This document shows, in pieces, positions 14,126 to 23,108 of a stretch of 58,604 nucleotides of DNA. Each line of letters opens with the position of its first letter. The stretch's first letter is position 1. The translations under genes and the position numbers were made by a program. The notes beneath the pieces are model-generated. The model was not told the origin of the DNA and did not search any database. It saw only the letters and a list, made by a program, of their open reading frames with translations. The stretch is from Streptomyces beihaiensis (GTDB taxonomy: Bacteria > Actinomycetota > Actinomycetes > Streptomycetales > Streptomycetaceae), in the NCBI RefSeq assembly GCF_026274175.1, contig NZ_JAPHNL010000211.1:1-58604 (forward strand), read 5' to 3'.

Positions 14126-16005
14126 GCGGCGCGACCGTCCGGCTGACCACGGCGCAGGCACTCGTCCGCTTCCTCGCCCGCCAGTACACCGAGCGGGACG
14201 GCGCCCGGCGCCGCCTGATCGCCGCCACGTGGGGCATCTTCGGCCACGGCAACGTGGCGGGCGTCGGCCAGGCCCTGCTCCAGTACGCCGACGACATGCC
14301 CTTCCACCAGGGCCGCAACGAACAGGCCATGGTGCACGCGGCCGTCGGATACGCCCGCCAGAGCGGCCGCCTGAGCACGCACGCCGTCACGACGTCCATC
14401 GGCCCCGGCGCCACCAACCTCGTCACCGGCGCAGCCCTCGCCACCATCAACCACCTGCCCGTGCTGCTCCTGCCCGGCGACGTGTTCGCGACCCGGCCCG
14501 CCGATCCGGTCCTCCAGCAGCTCGAAGTCCCGTACGCGGGCGAGGTGTCGGTCAACGACTGCCTGCGCCCCGTGTCCAAGTACTTCGACCGGATCACCCG
14601 GCCCGAGCAGCTGATCCCCGCCGCCCTCGCCGCGATGCGCGTGCTCGCCGACCCGGTCGACACCGGCGCCGTCACCCTCGCCCTGCCGCAGGACGTCCAG
14701 GCGGAGGCGTACGACTGGCCCGAGGAGTTCTTCGCCGAGCGCACCTGGACGGTCCGCCGCCCCGCCCCCGACCCGGCCGAACTCGCGTCCGCCGCACAGG
14801 CGTTGCGCGCGGCCCGCCGCCCTCTGGTCGTCGCGGGCGGCGGCGTGCGGCACAGCGCCGCACAAGAGGCGCTCGCGGAGTTCGCGACGGCCACCGGCAT
14901 CCCCGTCGCGACCACCCAGGCGGGCAAGGGCGTGCTGCCCCACGGCCACCCCCGCGACGTGGGCGGCATCGGCCACACCGGCACCGACTCCGCCGACGAA
15001 CTGGCCCGCACCGCCGACCTGGTCCTCGGCATCGGCACCCGGCACACCGACTTCACCACCGCCTCCGGCACCCTGTTCGCCCGCCCCGGCGTCCGTTTCG
15101 TCAACCTCAACATCGCCCCGTTCGACGCCCACAAGCTCGCCGCGCTGCCGCTCGTCGCGGACGCCCGTACGGGCATCGAGTCGCTGGGCGCCGCCGTGGC
15201 CGGGCTGCGCGTCGAACCGGCGTACGTCACCGAGTACACCGGCGGCAAAGAACGCTGGGAGCACCGCGTCGACGCCTGCTTCACGGCCGACGACGACCTG
15301 GTGCGTCCCACGCAGGCCCAGGTCCTCGGCGCCCTCGACCGTCTGGTGACGGGCGACGACATCCTCGTCAACGCGGCCGGCTCGCTCCCCGGCGACCTGC
15401 ACAGGCTCTGGCGCCCTCGCTCCCGCGACCAGTACCACGTCGAGTACGGCTACTCCTGCATGGGCTACGAGATCCCCGCGTCGATCGGCGTCGCGCTCGC
15501 CGCGCCGGGGCGGCCCGTGTGGGCGCTGGTCGGCGACGGCACGTATCTGATGATGCCGACGGAGCTGGTCACCGCCGTCCAGGAGAACATCCCGATCAAG
15601 GTCGTCATCCTGCAGAACCACGGGTACGCGTCCATCGGCGGCCTCTCCCGGGCCGTCGGCGCCGAGGGCTTCGCCACGCAGTACCGCCTCACCGCCGACG
15701 ACGGCCGCCCGTACGCGGGCGCGCCGGTCCCCGTCGACCTCGCGGCCAACGCGGCCTCGCTCGGCATGCGGACGCACCGCGCGAAGACCGTCAGGGAACT
15801 GCGCGAGGCGCTCGCCGCGGCCCGCGCCGCCACCCGCCCCACATGTGTCTACGTCGAGACCGAAACGGCAGACACAGTGTCGGGCCCGCCCCCCGCGCGG
15901 GCGTGGTGGGATGTGCCCGTGGCCGAGACCGCGGACCGTAGCGCGGCGGTCAAGGCCCGCGAGGAGTACGACCGGCACGTCACCGCCCGACGCCGCCACC
16001 TCTGA
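14122..16005 (+). CDS. iolD: Trihydroxycyclohexane-1,2-dione hydrolase (IolD)
   Basis: This 627-residue thiamine-diphosphate enzyme opens the ring of 3D-(3,5/4)-trihydroxycyclohexane-1,2-dione to 5-deoxy-D-glucuronate, the step before IolB. The PYR domain has the conserved glutamate in FHQGRNEQAMVHAAVGYARQ, the middle domain follows, and the PP domain carries the ThDP/Mg motif VGDGTYLMMPTELVTAVQ with QNHGYASIGG downstream. Length matches Bacillus IolD (about 637). ATG 14122 overlaps the iolB stop, so the two proteins are translationally coupled. Confidence 0.95.
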   Translation: MSGATVRLTTAQALVRFLARQYTERDGARRRLIAATWGIFGHGNVAGVGQALLQYADDMPFHQGRNEQAMVHAAVGYARQSGRLSTHAVTTSIGPGATNLVTGAALATINHLPVLLLPGDVFATRPADPVLQQLEVPYAGEVSVNDCLRPVSKYFDRITRPEQLIPAALAAMRVLADPVDTGAVTLALPQDVQAEAYDWPEEFFAERTWTVRRPAPDPAELASAAQALRAARRPLVVAGGGVRHSAAQEALAEFATATGIPVATTQAGKGVLPHGHPRDVGGIGHTGTDSADELARTADLVLGIGTRHTDFTTASGTLFARPGVRFVNLNIAPFDAHKLAALPLVADARTGIESLGAAVAGLRVEPAYVTEYTGGKERWEHRVDACFTADDDLVRPTQAQVLGALDRLVTGDDILVNAAGSLPGDLHRLWRPRSRDQYHVEYGYSCMGYEIPASIGVALAAPGRPVWALVGDGTYLMMPTELVTAVQENIPIKVVILQNHGYASIGGLSRAVGAEGFATQYRLTADDGRPYAGAPVPVDLAANAASLGMRTHRAKTVRELREALAAARAATRPTCVYVETETADTVSGPPPARAWWDVPVAETADRSAAVKAREEYDRHVTARRRHL

Positions 16006-16028
16006 GACACGCGTAGGAGTTGCCGCAT

Positions 16029-17537
16029 ATGTCTGACACCAAGCTCGTCCACCACTGGATCGGCGGCAAGGCCGTCGAGGGCGCGTCGGGCACCCGTGGC
16101 CCGGTGACCGACCCGGCGACCGGCGCCGTCACCACCGAGGTCGACTTCGCGAGCGTCGACGAGGTGGACGCGGCCGTCGCCGCGGCGAAGCAGGCTTACC
16201 AGGAGTGGGGCCGGTCGTCGCTGGCCAAGCGCACCGAGATCCTCTTCCGCTTCCGCGCGCTGCTCGACGCCAACCGCGACGCCATCGCCGAGCTGATCAC
16301 CGCCGAGCACGGCAAGGTGCACTCCGACGCGCTCGGCGAGGTGGCCCGCGGCCTGGAGATCGTCGACCTGGCCTGCGGTATCAACGTCCAGCTCAAGGGG
16401 GAGCTGTCCACGCAGGTGGCCAACCGCGTCGACGTGTCGTCCATCCGTCAGCCGCTGGGCGTGGTGGCGGGCATCACCCCGTTCAACTTCCCGGCCATGG
16501 TGCCGATGTGGATGTTCCCCATCGCCATCGCGTGCGGCAACACCTTCGTGCTCAAGCCGAGCGAGAAGGACCCGTCGGCGTCCGTCAAGATCGCCGAGCT
16601 GCTGAGTGAGGCGGGCCTGCCGGACGGCGTCTTCAACGTCGTGCACGGCGACAAGGTGGCCGTCGACCGGCTCCTGGAGCACCCGGACGTCGCGGCGGTC
16701 TCGTTCGTCGGCTCGACCCCGATCGCCCGCCACATCCACACCACGGCCTCCGCCAACGGCAAGCGTGTCCAGGCGCTCGGCGGCGCCAAGAACCACATGC
16801 TGGTGCTGCCCGACGCCGACCTCGACGCCGCGGCGGACGCGGCGGTCAGTGCCGCGTACGGCTCCGCGGGCGAGCGCTGCATGGCCATCTCGGCGGTCGT
16901 CGCGGTCGGCTCGGTCGGTGACGAACTCGTCGCGAAGATCAAGGAGCGCGCCGAGAAGATCACGATCGGCCCCGGCGACGACCCGGCCTCCGAGATGGGC
17001 CCGCTCATCACGGCGGCCCACCGCGACAAGGTCGCCTCGTACGTGTCGGGCGCGGCGGCGGAGGGCTGCGAGGTCGTCCTCGACGGCACCGGATACACGG
17101 TCGAGGGCCACGAGAACGGCCACTGGATCGGCCTGAGCCTCCTCGACCACGTCCCGACCACCGCCAGGGCCTACCAGGACGAGATCTTCGGCCCGGTCCT
17201 GTGCGTGCTGCGCGCGGAGACGTACGAGGAGGGCGTGGCGCTGATCAATGCCTCTCCCTTCGGCAACGGCACGGCGATCTTCACCCGTGACGGCGGCGCG
17301 GCCCGCCGCTTCCAGCTGGAGATCGAGGCGGGCATGGTCGGCGTCAACGTGCCGATCCCGGTGCCGGTGGGCTACCACTCCTTCGGCGGCTGGAAGGACA
17401 GCCTCTTCGGCGACCACCACATCTACGGCAACGACGGCACGCACTTCTACACCCGTGGCAAGGTCGTCACGACCCGCTGGCCCGACCCGGCCGACGCCCC
17501 CGCGGGCGTCGACCTCGGGTTCCCGCGCAATCACTGA
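16029..17537 (+). CDS. mmsA: Methylmalonate-semialdehyde dehydrogenase
   Basis: This 502-residue CoA-acylating aldehyde dehydrogenase (MmsA/IolA) converts malonic or methylmalonic semialdehyde to acetyl- or propionyl-CoA, the last step of inositol degradation and part of valine catabolism. Visible features are ITPFNFPAMVPMWMFPIAIA, the NAD loop SFVGSTPIARHIH, and the catalytic cysteine C284 in GSAGERCMAISAVV. The C-terminus is SFGGWKDSLFGDHHIYG. ATG 16029 has AGGAG 10 bp upstream and the gene follows iolD after 23 bp, so iolB-iolD-mmsA form one operon that stops at the U-tailed terminator 17550-17587. iolC, iolE and iolG genes are not in this cluster. Confidence 0.95.
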   Translation: MSDTKLVHHWIGGKAVEGASGTRGPVTDPATGAVTTEVDFASVDEVDAAVAAAKQAYQEWGRSSLAKRTEILFRFRALLDANRDAIAELITAEHGKVHSDALGEVARGLEIVDLACGINVQLKGELSTQVANRVDVSSIRQPLGVVAGITPFNFPAMVPMWMFPIAIACGNTFVLKPSEKDPSASVKIAELLSEAGLPDGVFNVVHGDKVAVDRLLEHPDVAAVSFVGSTPIARHIHTTASANGKRVQALGGAKNHMLVLPDADLDAAADAAVSAAYGSAGERCMAISAVVAVGSVGDELVAKIKERAEKITIGPGDDPASEMGPLITAAHRDKVASYVSGAAAEGCEVVLDGTGYTVEGHENGHWIGLSLLDHVPTTARAYQDEIFGPVLCVLRAETYEEGVALINASPFGNGTAIFTRDGGAARRFQLEIEAGMVGVNVPIPVPVGYHSFGGWKDSLFGDHHIYGNDGTHFYTRGKVVTTRWPDPADAPAGVDLGFPRNH

Positions 17538-17549
17538 ACGTGATCGAGA

Positions 17550-17587
17550 CGCCCGGTCCACCGTCGGTGGGCCGGGCGACTTTTTTT
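17550..17587 (+). terminator. Rho-independent terminator of iol operon
   Basis: A 13-bp stem (one G-T wobble) with a GTC loop, 17550-17578, is followed by AC and seven T residues. This is the most classical terminator of the window. The remaining 17588-17882 before the permease holds no gene and is locally poorer in G+C; it presumably contains the permease promoter. Confidence 0.93.
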
Positions 17588-17882
17588 CGACGAGGCCGAG
17601 GCGCCGGGCTGCGATTCCCACACAGAGGCGGCACGGAGGGGATGAATCGGGCTCCACAAGAAAACTCATCGCTATACCTTCGTTTGCAAGGTCAATCGCG
17701 GACTCTGATCTGCGAAACGCGGCCGAATTCTCGAACAAGGGGCGTCGCGCTGCCCCGCGAGACCCCCCTGACCTGCGGATTCCGCAGGAAAATGACCGTT
17801 GACGTTCCGGTTGTCGGCGGGTTTCCATCGCCGGGTCACCCCGTCCCGCATTCCTGCCGCACCCCCCGATCGGAACCGCCCC

Positions 17883-19286
17883 ATGACCGACACGCTGCGC
17901 ACCGCCGCCCCCGCGGTGGAGCCCCTGCCGAACACGGCGCCGCCCGCCGCGCTCAAGCGGTCCATCGGAGTCGTCGGCGGCACCCTGCTCACGCTCTCCT
18001 GCGTGACACCCGCCTCCACGCTCTTCGTCCTCGTCCCCGACCTGCTCGGCTCGCTCGGCACGGCCACGGCCCTCAGCATCGCCATCGGCTCGCTGCTCTG
18101 CATCGGCGTGGCGTTCTGCTACTCCGAGCTCGGCACGCTCATCCCCAGCGCGGGCGGCGAGTACGCCATCGTGTCCACCCTCGCGGGCCGCCTGGCGGGC
18201 TGGCTCGTCTTCGTCCTGTCACTCCTCGTCGTGATGATCGTCCCCCCGGTGATCGCGATGGGCACGGCCGACTACCTGACCCCGATCGTCCACCTGGACC
18301 CGGCACTGACCGGCGCGGGCGTCATGCTGCTCGCCACCCTCGCGGGCCTGCTCGACCTGCGCGCCAACGCCTGGATCACCGGCATCTTCCTCGTCCTTGA
18401 GGTCATCGCGGCGGGAGTCGTCGCCGTACTCGGCTTCACGCACTCCCGGCGCGGCGCCGACTCGCTCCTGTCGATGCAGGTGGCGGGCGGCAACGGCCAC
18501 ACCGACACCGTCACCGCGATGCTGGTGGTGTCGGGCCTGGCGATCGCGCTCTTCGTGACACAGGGCTTCTCGACGGCGGTGTATCTCTCGGAGGAGCTGG
18601 AGAACCCCCGCAAGTCCGTGGCCCGCACGGTCCTCGCCACTCTCGCCATCTCGTCGGTGATCATCATCGTCCCGGTCGCCGCGATCACCATGGGCGCCAA
18701 GGACATCTCGGCGCTCACCTCCGGAAACCTCAGCGCGATGGTGCGGGCCTGGTCGAACTCGGCGGTCGGCACGTTCGTGTCGCTGTGCGTGGCCCTCGCG
18801 ATCATCAACGCGGGCATCGTCATGGTCATCCAGAACTCCCGCGTCCTGTTCGCCTCCGCCCGCGACAAGGCATGGCCCCGGCCGGTCAACCGCGCCCTGT
18901 CCCGGCTCGGCCGCTTCGGCTCCCCGTGGGTGGCCACGCTGGTCGTGGGCGTGCCCGGCGCGCTCCTGTGCTTCGTCGACCTCGACACCCTGTACGGGGT
19001 GACCGGCGTCTCCGTCACCGGCATGTACCTGCTGGTCGCGATCGCCGCCCTCCTCTCCCGCCGCGGCTCCCACCGCGACCAGCCGGCCTGGCGGATGCCT
19101 CTGTGGCCCGCGGTCCCGGTGGTCCTGATCGCCGTGATGGCCTACATCCTGGTCGAGCAGGACGTCTCGTACCTGCTGTGGACCGGCGGCATCACGGCGG
19201 TGGCGACGCTGTACTGGCTCCTCTACCTGCGCCCGCGCCGTGAGACGCGGTGGCTGGTGTCGGTGCCGGAGGACGCGCGCGCCTGA
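17883..19286 (+). CDS. APC-family amino acid/amine permease
   Basis: The 467-residue protein has about twelve hydrophobic membrane spans and the amino acid-polyamine-organocation superfamily hallmarks: an N-terminal RSIGVVGGTLLTLSCVTPAS first helix, SELGTLIPSAGGEYAI after helix 2, and FSTAVYLSEELENPRKSVAR in the loop after helix 6. The ATG at 17883 gives a 30-residue cytoplasmic N-terminus. The substrate cannot be assigned; amino acids or ethanolamine-like amines are typical. It follows the inositol operon but is separated by its terminator, so it is an independent unit. Long upstream frames are non-coding. Confidence 0.9.
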   Translation: MTDTLRTAAPAVEPLPNTAPPAALKRSIGVVGGTLLTLSCVTPASTLFVLVPDLLGSLGTATALSIAIGSLLCIGVAFCYSELGTLIPSAGGEYAIVSTLAGRLAGWLVFVLSLLVVMIVPPVIAMGTADYLTPIVHLDPALTGAGVMLLATLAGLLDLRANAWITGIFLVLEVIAAGVVAVLGFTHSRRGADSLLSMQVAGGNGHTDTVTAMLVVSGLAIALFVTQGFSTAVYLSEELENPRKSVARTVLATLAISSVIIIVPVAAITMGAKDISALTSGNLSAMVRAWSNSAVGTFVSLCVALAIINAGIVMVIQNSRVLFASARDKAWPRPVNRALSRLGRFGSPWVATLVVGVPGALLCFVDLDTLYGVTGVSVTGMYLLVAIAALLSRRGSHRDQPAWRMPLWPAVPVVLIAVMAYILVEQDVSYLLWTGGITAVATLYWLLYLRPRRETRWLVSVPEDARA

Positions 19287-19389
19287 CGGCGACCGGACGA
19301 GTACGCCCGCCGCGCGTGCGGCCTCGCACGGCCGATGCGCGCATCGGGGCTCAATTGCGCTCTTCAAGCCGGATGTCGAAAAGACTACG

Positions 19390-20169
19390 GTGCCGCGAGT
19401 GGCCAACTCATACGAAGATCTCTCGCGTTACTACGACCTGATCATGACGTCCGGCTACTACGACTACGACGTGTACGCCCGCGCCCTGGTGACGGAGTTG
19501 GCGGGCCTGGAGGACGTCCTGGAACTGGGCGTCGGCACCGGCCTGGCCTGCGAACGCCTGCTGAGGGCGTTCGACCGTGACCACGACGCCCGGCCTCTCG
19601 CCCGTCCCGCCCCGCGCCTCACGGGCATCGACCACACCGAGGCCATGCTGGCGCAGGCCCGGGAACGGCTCGGCGACCGCGTACGGCTGATGCGCCAGGA
19701 CATCACCGAGATGACGATGCCGGACGCCTTTGACGCCGCGTACTCGGTGGGCGGTGTGTGGACCGAGGTCCGGGAGGAGACGGGCATCGAGGTGTGGAGC
19801 CACCTCGTCGAGGAGGAGGACGACGTCCAGGCCCTGAAGAACGTCGCCGAGGCCGTCCGCCCCGGTGGCCCTCTGCTCATCGCCGTCCAGCAGGCCCACC
19901 GCTCCTACGACCGTCCGCTGCCCGGAGGTCTCGTCTACGCCCAGGAGCTCACGGCGGAGCCCGGCGAGGAAGGGGACGGGGGCAAAGGCGGCGACAGGTT
20001 CATCAAGGACTACTACGTGCGCAAGGACAACGGTGAGGTCCTCGCCCACCAGCGCAGCCGCTACCACGTCTACCCGCGCCAGGCCGCCGAGGACCTCCTC
20101 GCGAAGTGCGGCTTCCGCTTCGACCGGGTGTGCGGCGCGGGGGCGTTGATCCGGTACGTACGCGAGTAG
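19390..20169 (+). CDS. SAM-dependent class I methyltransferase
   Basis: This 259-residue protein carries Rossmann methyltransferase motif I DVLELGVGTGLACERLL, motif II GIDHTEAMLAQARERL, the RLMRQDITEMTMPDAFDAAY segment and a post-motif VAEAVRPGGPLLIAV. The start is uncertain: GTG 19390 (VPRVANSYEDLSRYYDLI) was chosen, with GTG 19399 equally possible and no strong ribosome site at either. Proteins of this type act on small molecules, often lipids or natural products. No partner gene is adjacent that would tell the substrate. Confidence 0.82.
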   Translation: MPRVANSYEDLSRYYDLIMTSGYYDYDVYARALVTELAGLEDVLELGVGTGLACERLLRAFDRDHDARPLARPAPRLTGIDHTEAMLAQARERLGDRVRLMRQDITEMTMPDAFDAAYSVGGVWTEVREETGIEVWSHLVEEEDDVQALKNVAEAVRPGGPLLIAVQQAHRSYDRPLPGGLVYAQELTAEPGEEGDGGKGGDRFIKDYYVRKDNGEVLAHQRSRYHVYPRQAAEDLLAKCGFRFDRVCGAGALIRYVRE

Positions 20170-20247
20170 TGCCAGCTTGACGGGGGCGGACCACGCTCCC
20201 CACGAGCAGCCGCGACTCGTCGCACCGGTCTCGGTGAGGAGGGCGGC

Positions 20248-20553
20248 TCAGGTGGGGAGCCCCTTCCCGCCCAGAACGGCCAGCGGGATCTGCTCGGCCA
20301 CGCTCGCGATCAGCGGTCTGGCGCGGCCGATGAGAGCCATGACGTCCTCCGACTTCAGCGAGGCGTCGTGGGCGGCCTGGTCCACCCAGACCTCGGACAC
20401 CCAGACGGCCTCGGGCTCGTCGGACGTGCTGATGAGGTAGTGGACGCAGCCCGAGGCCCGGGGCATCCGTTCCGCCGCCAGCAGCAGACAGTCCGTCAGG
20501 GCGTCACGCTCACCGGGACGGGCGAGGAACTTGGTGATGAGTCCGTAGGTCAT
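20248..20553 (-). CDS. ABM-domain (quinol) monooxygenase
   Basis: The 101-residue protein is a single antibiotic-biosynthesis-monooxygenase ferredoxin-like domain: MTYGLITKFLARPGERDALT, then GCVHYLISTSDEPEAVWVSE and VWVDQAAHDASLKSEDV. The size is that of YgiN-type quinol monooxygenases, which dimerise and oxidise or reduce quinones without cofactor. ATG 20553 agrees with family N-termini; upstream extension lacks support. It converges with the methyltransferase. The function in the cell is unknown. Confidence 0.85.
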   Translation of the reverse strand: MTYGLITKFLARPGERDALTDCLLLAAERMPRASGCVHYLISTSDEPEAVWVSEVWVDQAAHDASLKSEDVMALIGRARPLIASVAEQIPLAVLGGKGLPT

Positions 20554-20687
20554 GCGGGAACTGTAGGACCGGCCACTGACAACAACCGGGAGCGGCGGCC
20601 TCGACCGGAGAACCGGCTGCCGCTGAAGCCGCGACCAACCGGCAGGCCCGCACGGCCCGATGGTGTCCCGGACACCGCCGACGCCGC

Positions 20688-20921
20688 CTACTTCGTGGCG
20701 TCGTCCTTGCCGCGCCGGGATCGGCGCACCGCCTGATGGACCGCTTCGAGAACGAAGGCCGTCAGAACCACGGCGACGCAGCGCTGCCACCACGGGAGGC
20801 CGTAGACCCCGTCGAGGACGGACGCGACGACGACGCCGGTCGGCACGGTCACCCAGACAGGGAGGCTCGGCGCCTGCCCTCCGCGCCGCGCGCCTGCCGA
20901 GTCACCCGCGTTCGCGTGCAT
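20688..20921 (-). CDS. Small membrane protein
   Basis: I do not recognise this 77-residue protein. A hydrophilic N-terminus (MHANAGDSAGARRGGQAPSL) is followed by two hydrophobic stretches, PVWVTVPTGVVVASVLDGV and a helix with CVAVVLTAFVLEAVHQAV, and a basic tail RRSRRGKDDATK. It is probably a two-span inner-membrane protein with the C-terminus inside. ATG 20921 is preceded by GGGGAG at 10 bp; ATGs at 20951 and 20963 would give longer forms. It is divergent from the acetyltransferase gene. Confidence 0.6.
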   Translation of the reverse strand: MHANAGDSAGARRGGQAPSLPVWVTVPTGVVVASVLDGVYGLPWWQRCVAVVLTAFVLEAVHQAVRRSRRGKDDATK

Positions 20922-21030
20922 CTTCGTTCTGCTCCCCCTCGGACCGGACATGGTAATGAACATAACTTGAATTGCTCATTACGTGCAAAATCGTTCGACG
21001 GCACGGCGGCCGCCCCGGCACGATGGGCGC

Positions 21031-22038
21031 ATGGTGTCCACGGCGGGCCACGAGCCCATCACGGTGGCGGACCTGAGGCTCATGCAAGATCTCGCGCAGC
21101 GCGTCGCCGCCACGTGGCCCGAGTTGGTCAACGCCGACGCGTCGTACGGCGAACTGGCCTGGAACTGGGGCAGGGGGCATGCCGCCGAAGGCGACTGCTG
21201 GCGGCGCCGGTTGTGGTGGCGGGGCGGGCGACTGGTGGGCTGGGGGTGGGCGCGGATCCCGTACCAGGTGCTGCGCCGGGACGGCGTGGTGAGGGGCGTC
21301 ACCGAGGCGAGTCTCGCCCACCAGGTTCACCCTGAGCACGGTGAGGTCGTCGACGAGGTCATCGACTGGTACGAAGGTCTGGCGGCGGGCGTCGAGCGGA
21401 CGGCGCTGCCCAGCGCCGCCGACACGTTCGGCCTGGAGCGGTGGACGGCACACGGGTTCCGGAGCGATCCGGCCGCGGCGGGGGACCACGGGGGCTGGAC
21501 CCAGCTCAATCAGCGGGAGCTCACCGACATCGAAGCACCGGTGCTGCCGGACGGGTTCCGGTTCCGCAGCGCCGACGAGGTCGGACCGGAGGACGTGGTG
21601 CGGGCGCACGTCGCCGGGTGGCCCGCCACCACGTACACCGTCGCCCGGTACGAGGGTGTTCGGCAGGCGCCCGGCTACCGCGGTGACCTGCACGTTCTGG
21701 TTCAGGCGCCCGACGGGGCGATGGTCGCCTCGGCCGTTCTCTGGCTCGACGACGTCAACCGGTCCGTCGAGTTCGAGCCGGTCGGGACCCACCCGGGCCA
21801 CCGGCGCCGCGGCCTCGGGCGCGCGATGCTGCTGCACGGGATGCGGCTCGCCCGCGCGGCGGGCGCGCGGCACGCCACCGTCGCGTACCTCGGCGCACCG
21901 GGGCATCCCGCGGCCCGCGGCTTGTACTACGGCGTCGGGTTCCGAAAGCTGTCCCGGGACGCGCCGCTCATCAAGTCACCGTGCACCGCGGCTGGACCGG
22001 AACCAGGAACTGAAGCCGGAGCCGGAGCCGGGGCCTGA
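21031..22038 (+). CDS. GNAT-family N-acetyltransferase
   Basis: The 335-residue protein has two GNAT-like halves. The N-terminal half is degenerate (GRGHAAEGDCWRRRLWW through HPEHGEVVDEVIDWY); the C-terminal half has the acetyl-CoA pyrophosphate loop PVGTHPGHRRRGLGRAMLLH and the YLGAPGHPAARGLYYGVGF motif B. The last ~15 residues (GPEPGTEAGAGAGA) are encoded by six-base repeats that run on past the stop codon, so the natural C-terminus has probably been changed by repeat expansion. ATG 21031 was preferred over 20983 because it gives the usual start. The acceptor substrate is unknown. Confidence 0.85.
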   Translation: MVSTAGHEPITVADLRLMQDLAQRVAATWPELVNADASYGELAWNWGRGHAAEGDCWRRRLWWRGGRLVGWGWARIPYQVLRRDGVVRGVTEASLAHQVHPEHGEVVDEVIDWYEGLAAGVERTALPSAADTFGLERWTAHGFRSDPAAAGDHGGWTQLNQRELTDIEAPVLPDGFRFRSADEVGPEDVVRAHVAGWPATTYTVARYEGVRQAPGYRGDLHVLVQAPDGAMVASAVLWLDDVNRSVEFEPVGTHPGHRRRGLGRAMLLHGMRLARAAGARHATVAYLGAPGHPAARGLYYGVGFRKLSRDAPLIKSPCTAAGPEPGTEAGAGAGA

Positions 22039-22080
22039 GCTGAAGCCGGGACCGAAACCGGGACCAGGGACAGAAGCAGC
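21992..22080. repeat. Degenerate 6-bp repeat tract across GNAT stop
   Basis: Runs of ggaacc/ggagcc/gggacc hexamers encode the Gly/Pro/Glu-rich tail and continue about 40 bp beyond the stop codon at 22036-22038. Confidence 0.75.
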
Positions 22081-22112
22081 GCGCGCCAGTGACCACACGG
22101 CGCCGAGCCGCG

Positions 22113-22447
22113 TCAGCGGATCTGCCGACCCGATATCGCCCGCGCGATCACCAACCGCTGGATCTCGCTGATGCCTTCGCAAATGGCCCTGCGCAGCGTC
22201 ACGCTTTGTCGTTGCGCACCGTCCACGCCGACGACATGGACGTCGGCGATGCCGCCGTTGGTGATCCATGCCGTCTGGCCGCTGATCCCCCACTCGTCCT
22301 TCGCCTCGTCGTACCGGGCTCGCGTCAGCATCGCCGCCACCTCCGAGCCCGCCCGCGGTTTTGACACGCGGAACGCCGCCGCGGCGTCTCATCGCGCTCG
22401 TCCCACTCGGCGGCGGCCGTGCGGACGACTTCCAGGGAGAATGCCAT
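22113..22447 (-). pseudogene. Acyl-CoA dehydrogenase remnant
   Basis: On the minus strand three pieces of an acyl-CoA dehydrogenase are fused by deletions. MAFSLEVVRTAAAEWDERDE (from ATG 22447, another frame) resembles the N-terminal helix. ARYDEAKDEWGISGQTAWIT then NGGIADVHVV is the FAD/substrate-binding centre. CEGISEIQRLVIARAISGRQ is the C-terminal helix that normally follows the catalytic glutamate. Around 250 residues between and before these pieces are missing, and the first piece is out of frame with the rest. It lies next to the SCP2/TetR lipid genes. Confidence 0.82.
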
Positions 22448-22568
22448 GATGCCCGGCGCCTTCCTGCGCTTCCTGTGCCTTCCCCCGCTTTCCCGTGCCT
22501 TCCTGCGCGTTCGTTGCCTTCCGTTGCCCTCCGTCCCCTGCTCCGTGTTCTGTTCTCCGCCCCCGCCC

Positions 22569-23036
22569 CTACGCCTTCGGGATGTCGAAGTAGCGGGTCA
22601 GGCCCGCCGCCATGGCCACATCACCGGCGATCTTCACCTTGCGCATCATGAACATCGTGACCGGCGACGAGTTGCCCGAGACCAGCTTCAGGAAGTCCGC
22701 GTCGCCCATGGCGAGCGTGACGCGCGGCTCGGCGGTGGTGCGGCCCTCGGTGACCGTGCACGTGCCGTTCGCGATGCTCGTCTCCCAGACCGCCTCGCCG
22801 TTGTCGCCCTGCCCTGTGATCTTCCAGCGGATCAGTACCTCGAGCGACCCCGCGGCCTCCGGCTTGAACTGGGCCTCCATGCGTCCGAAGACCTCGGCCA
22901 GGACGCGGGCGCGCAGCGCGCCGTCCCGTGCGATCTCGTTGATGTCCTTCGCGGACATCTTCTTCACGCGCCGCGCGAACTCCTCGGGCGTGACGCTCGC
23001 GAAGTCCAGAGCCGCGATGTCGTCGGCACCGCTCAT
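22569..23036 (-). CDS. SCP2 sterol-binding domain protein
   Basis: This 155-residue protein is a sterol-carrier-protein-2-like lipid-binding domain: SVTPEEFARRVKKMSAKDIN, then IRWKITGQGDNGEAVWETSI, RVTLAMGDADFLKLVSGNSS and the C-terminal FMMRKVKIAGDVAMAAGLTR. Such proteins bind acyl-CoAs or sterol-like lipids in the cytosol. ATG 23036 has AAGGAG eight bases upstream. A 30-bp operator (23049-23078) lies immediately before it, so the divergent TetR protein should repress it. The adjacent acyl-CoA dehydrogenase relic and the downstream acyl-CoA ligase suggest a lipid-catabolic setting. Confidence 0.9.
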   Translation of the reverse strand: MSGADDIAALDFASVTPEEFARRVKKMSAKDINEIARDGALRARVLAEVFGRMEAQFKPEAAGSLEVLIRWKITGQGDNGEAVWETSIANGTCTVTEGRTTAEPRVTLAMGDADFLKLVSGNSSPVTMFMMRKVKIAGDVAMAAGLTRYFDIPKA

Positions 23037-23048
23037 GGGCAACTCTCC

Positions 23049-23078
23049 TTACCGTTCAGTAAACTTACTGAACGGTAA
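23049..23078. promoter_or_regulatory. 30-bp TetR operator between divergent genes
   Basis: Two perfect 14-bp arms, TTACCGTTCAGTAA and TTACTGAACGGTAA, flank a 2-bp spacer. The dyad overlaps the region just before the SCP2 ribosome site and ends 30 bp before the TetR start, so one site can control both genes. Confidence 0.92.
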
Positions 23079-23108
23079 GGTATCGACGGCGCGGATGGGT
23101 CGGCAAGG

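Noticed and set aside
13304-17537. iol genes plus ribokinase as a complete inositol pathway
   Set aside because: The kinase at 4713-5648 is ribokinase-like, not IolC, and iolC, iolE and iolG are not identifiable; the cluster is partial.
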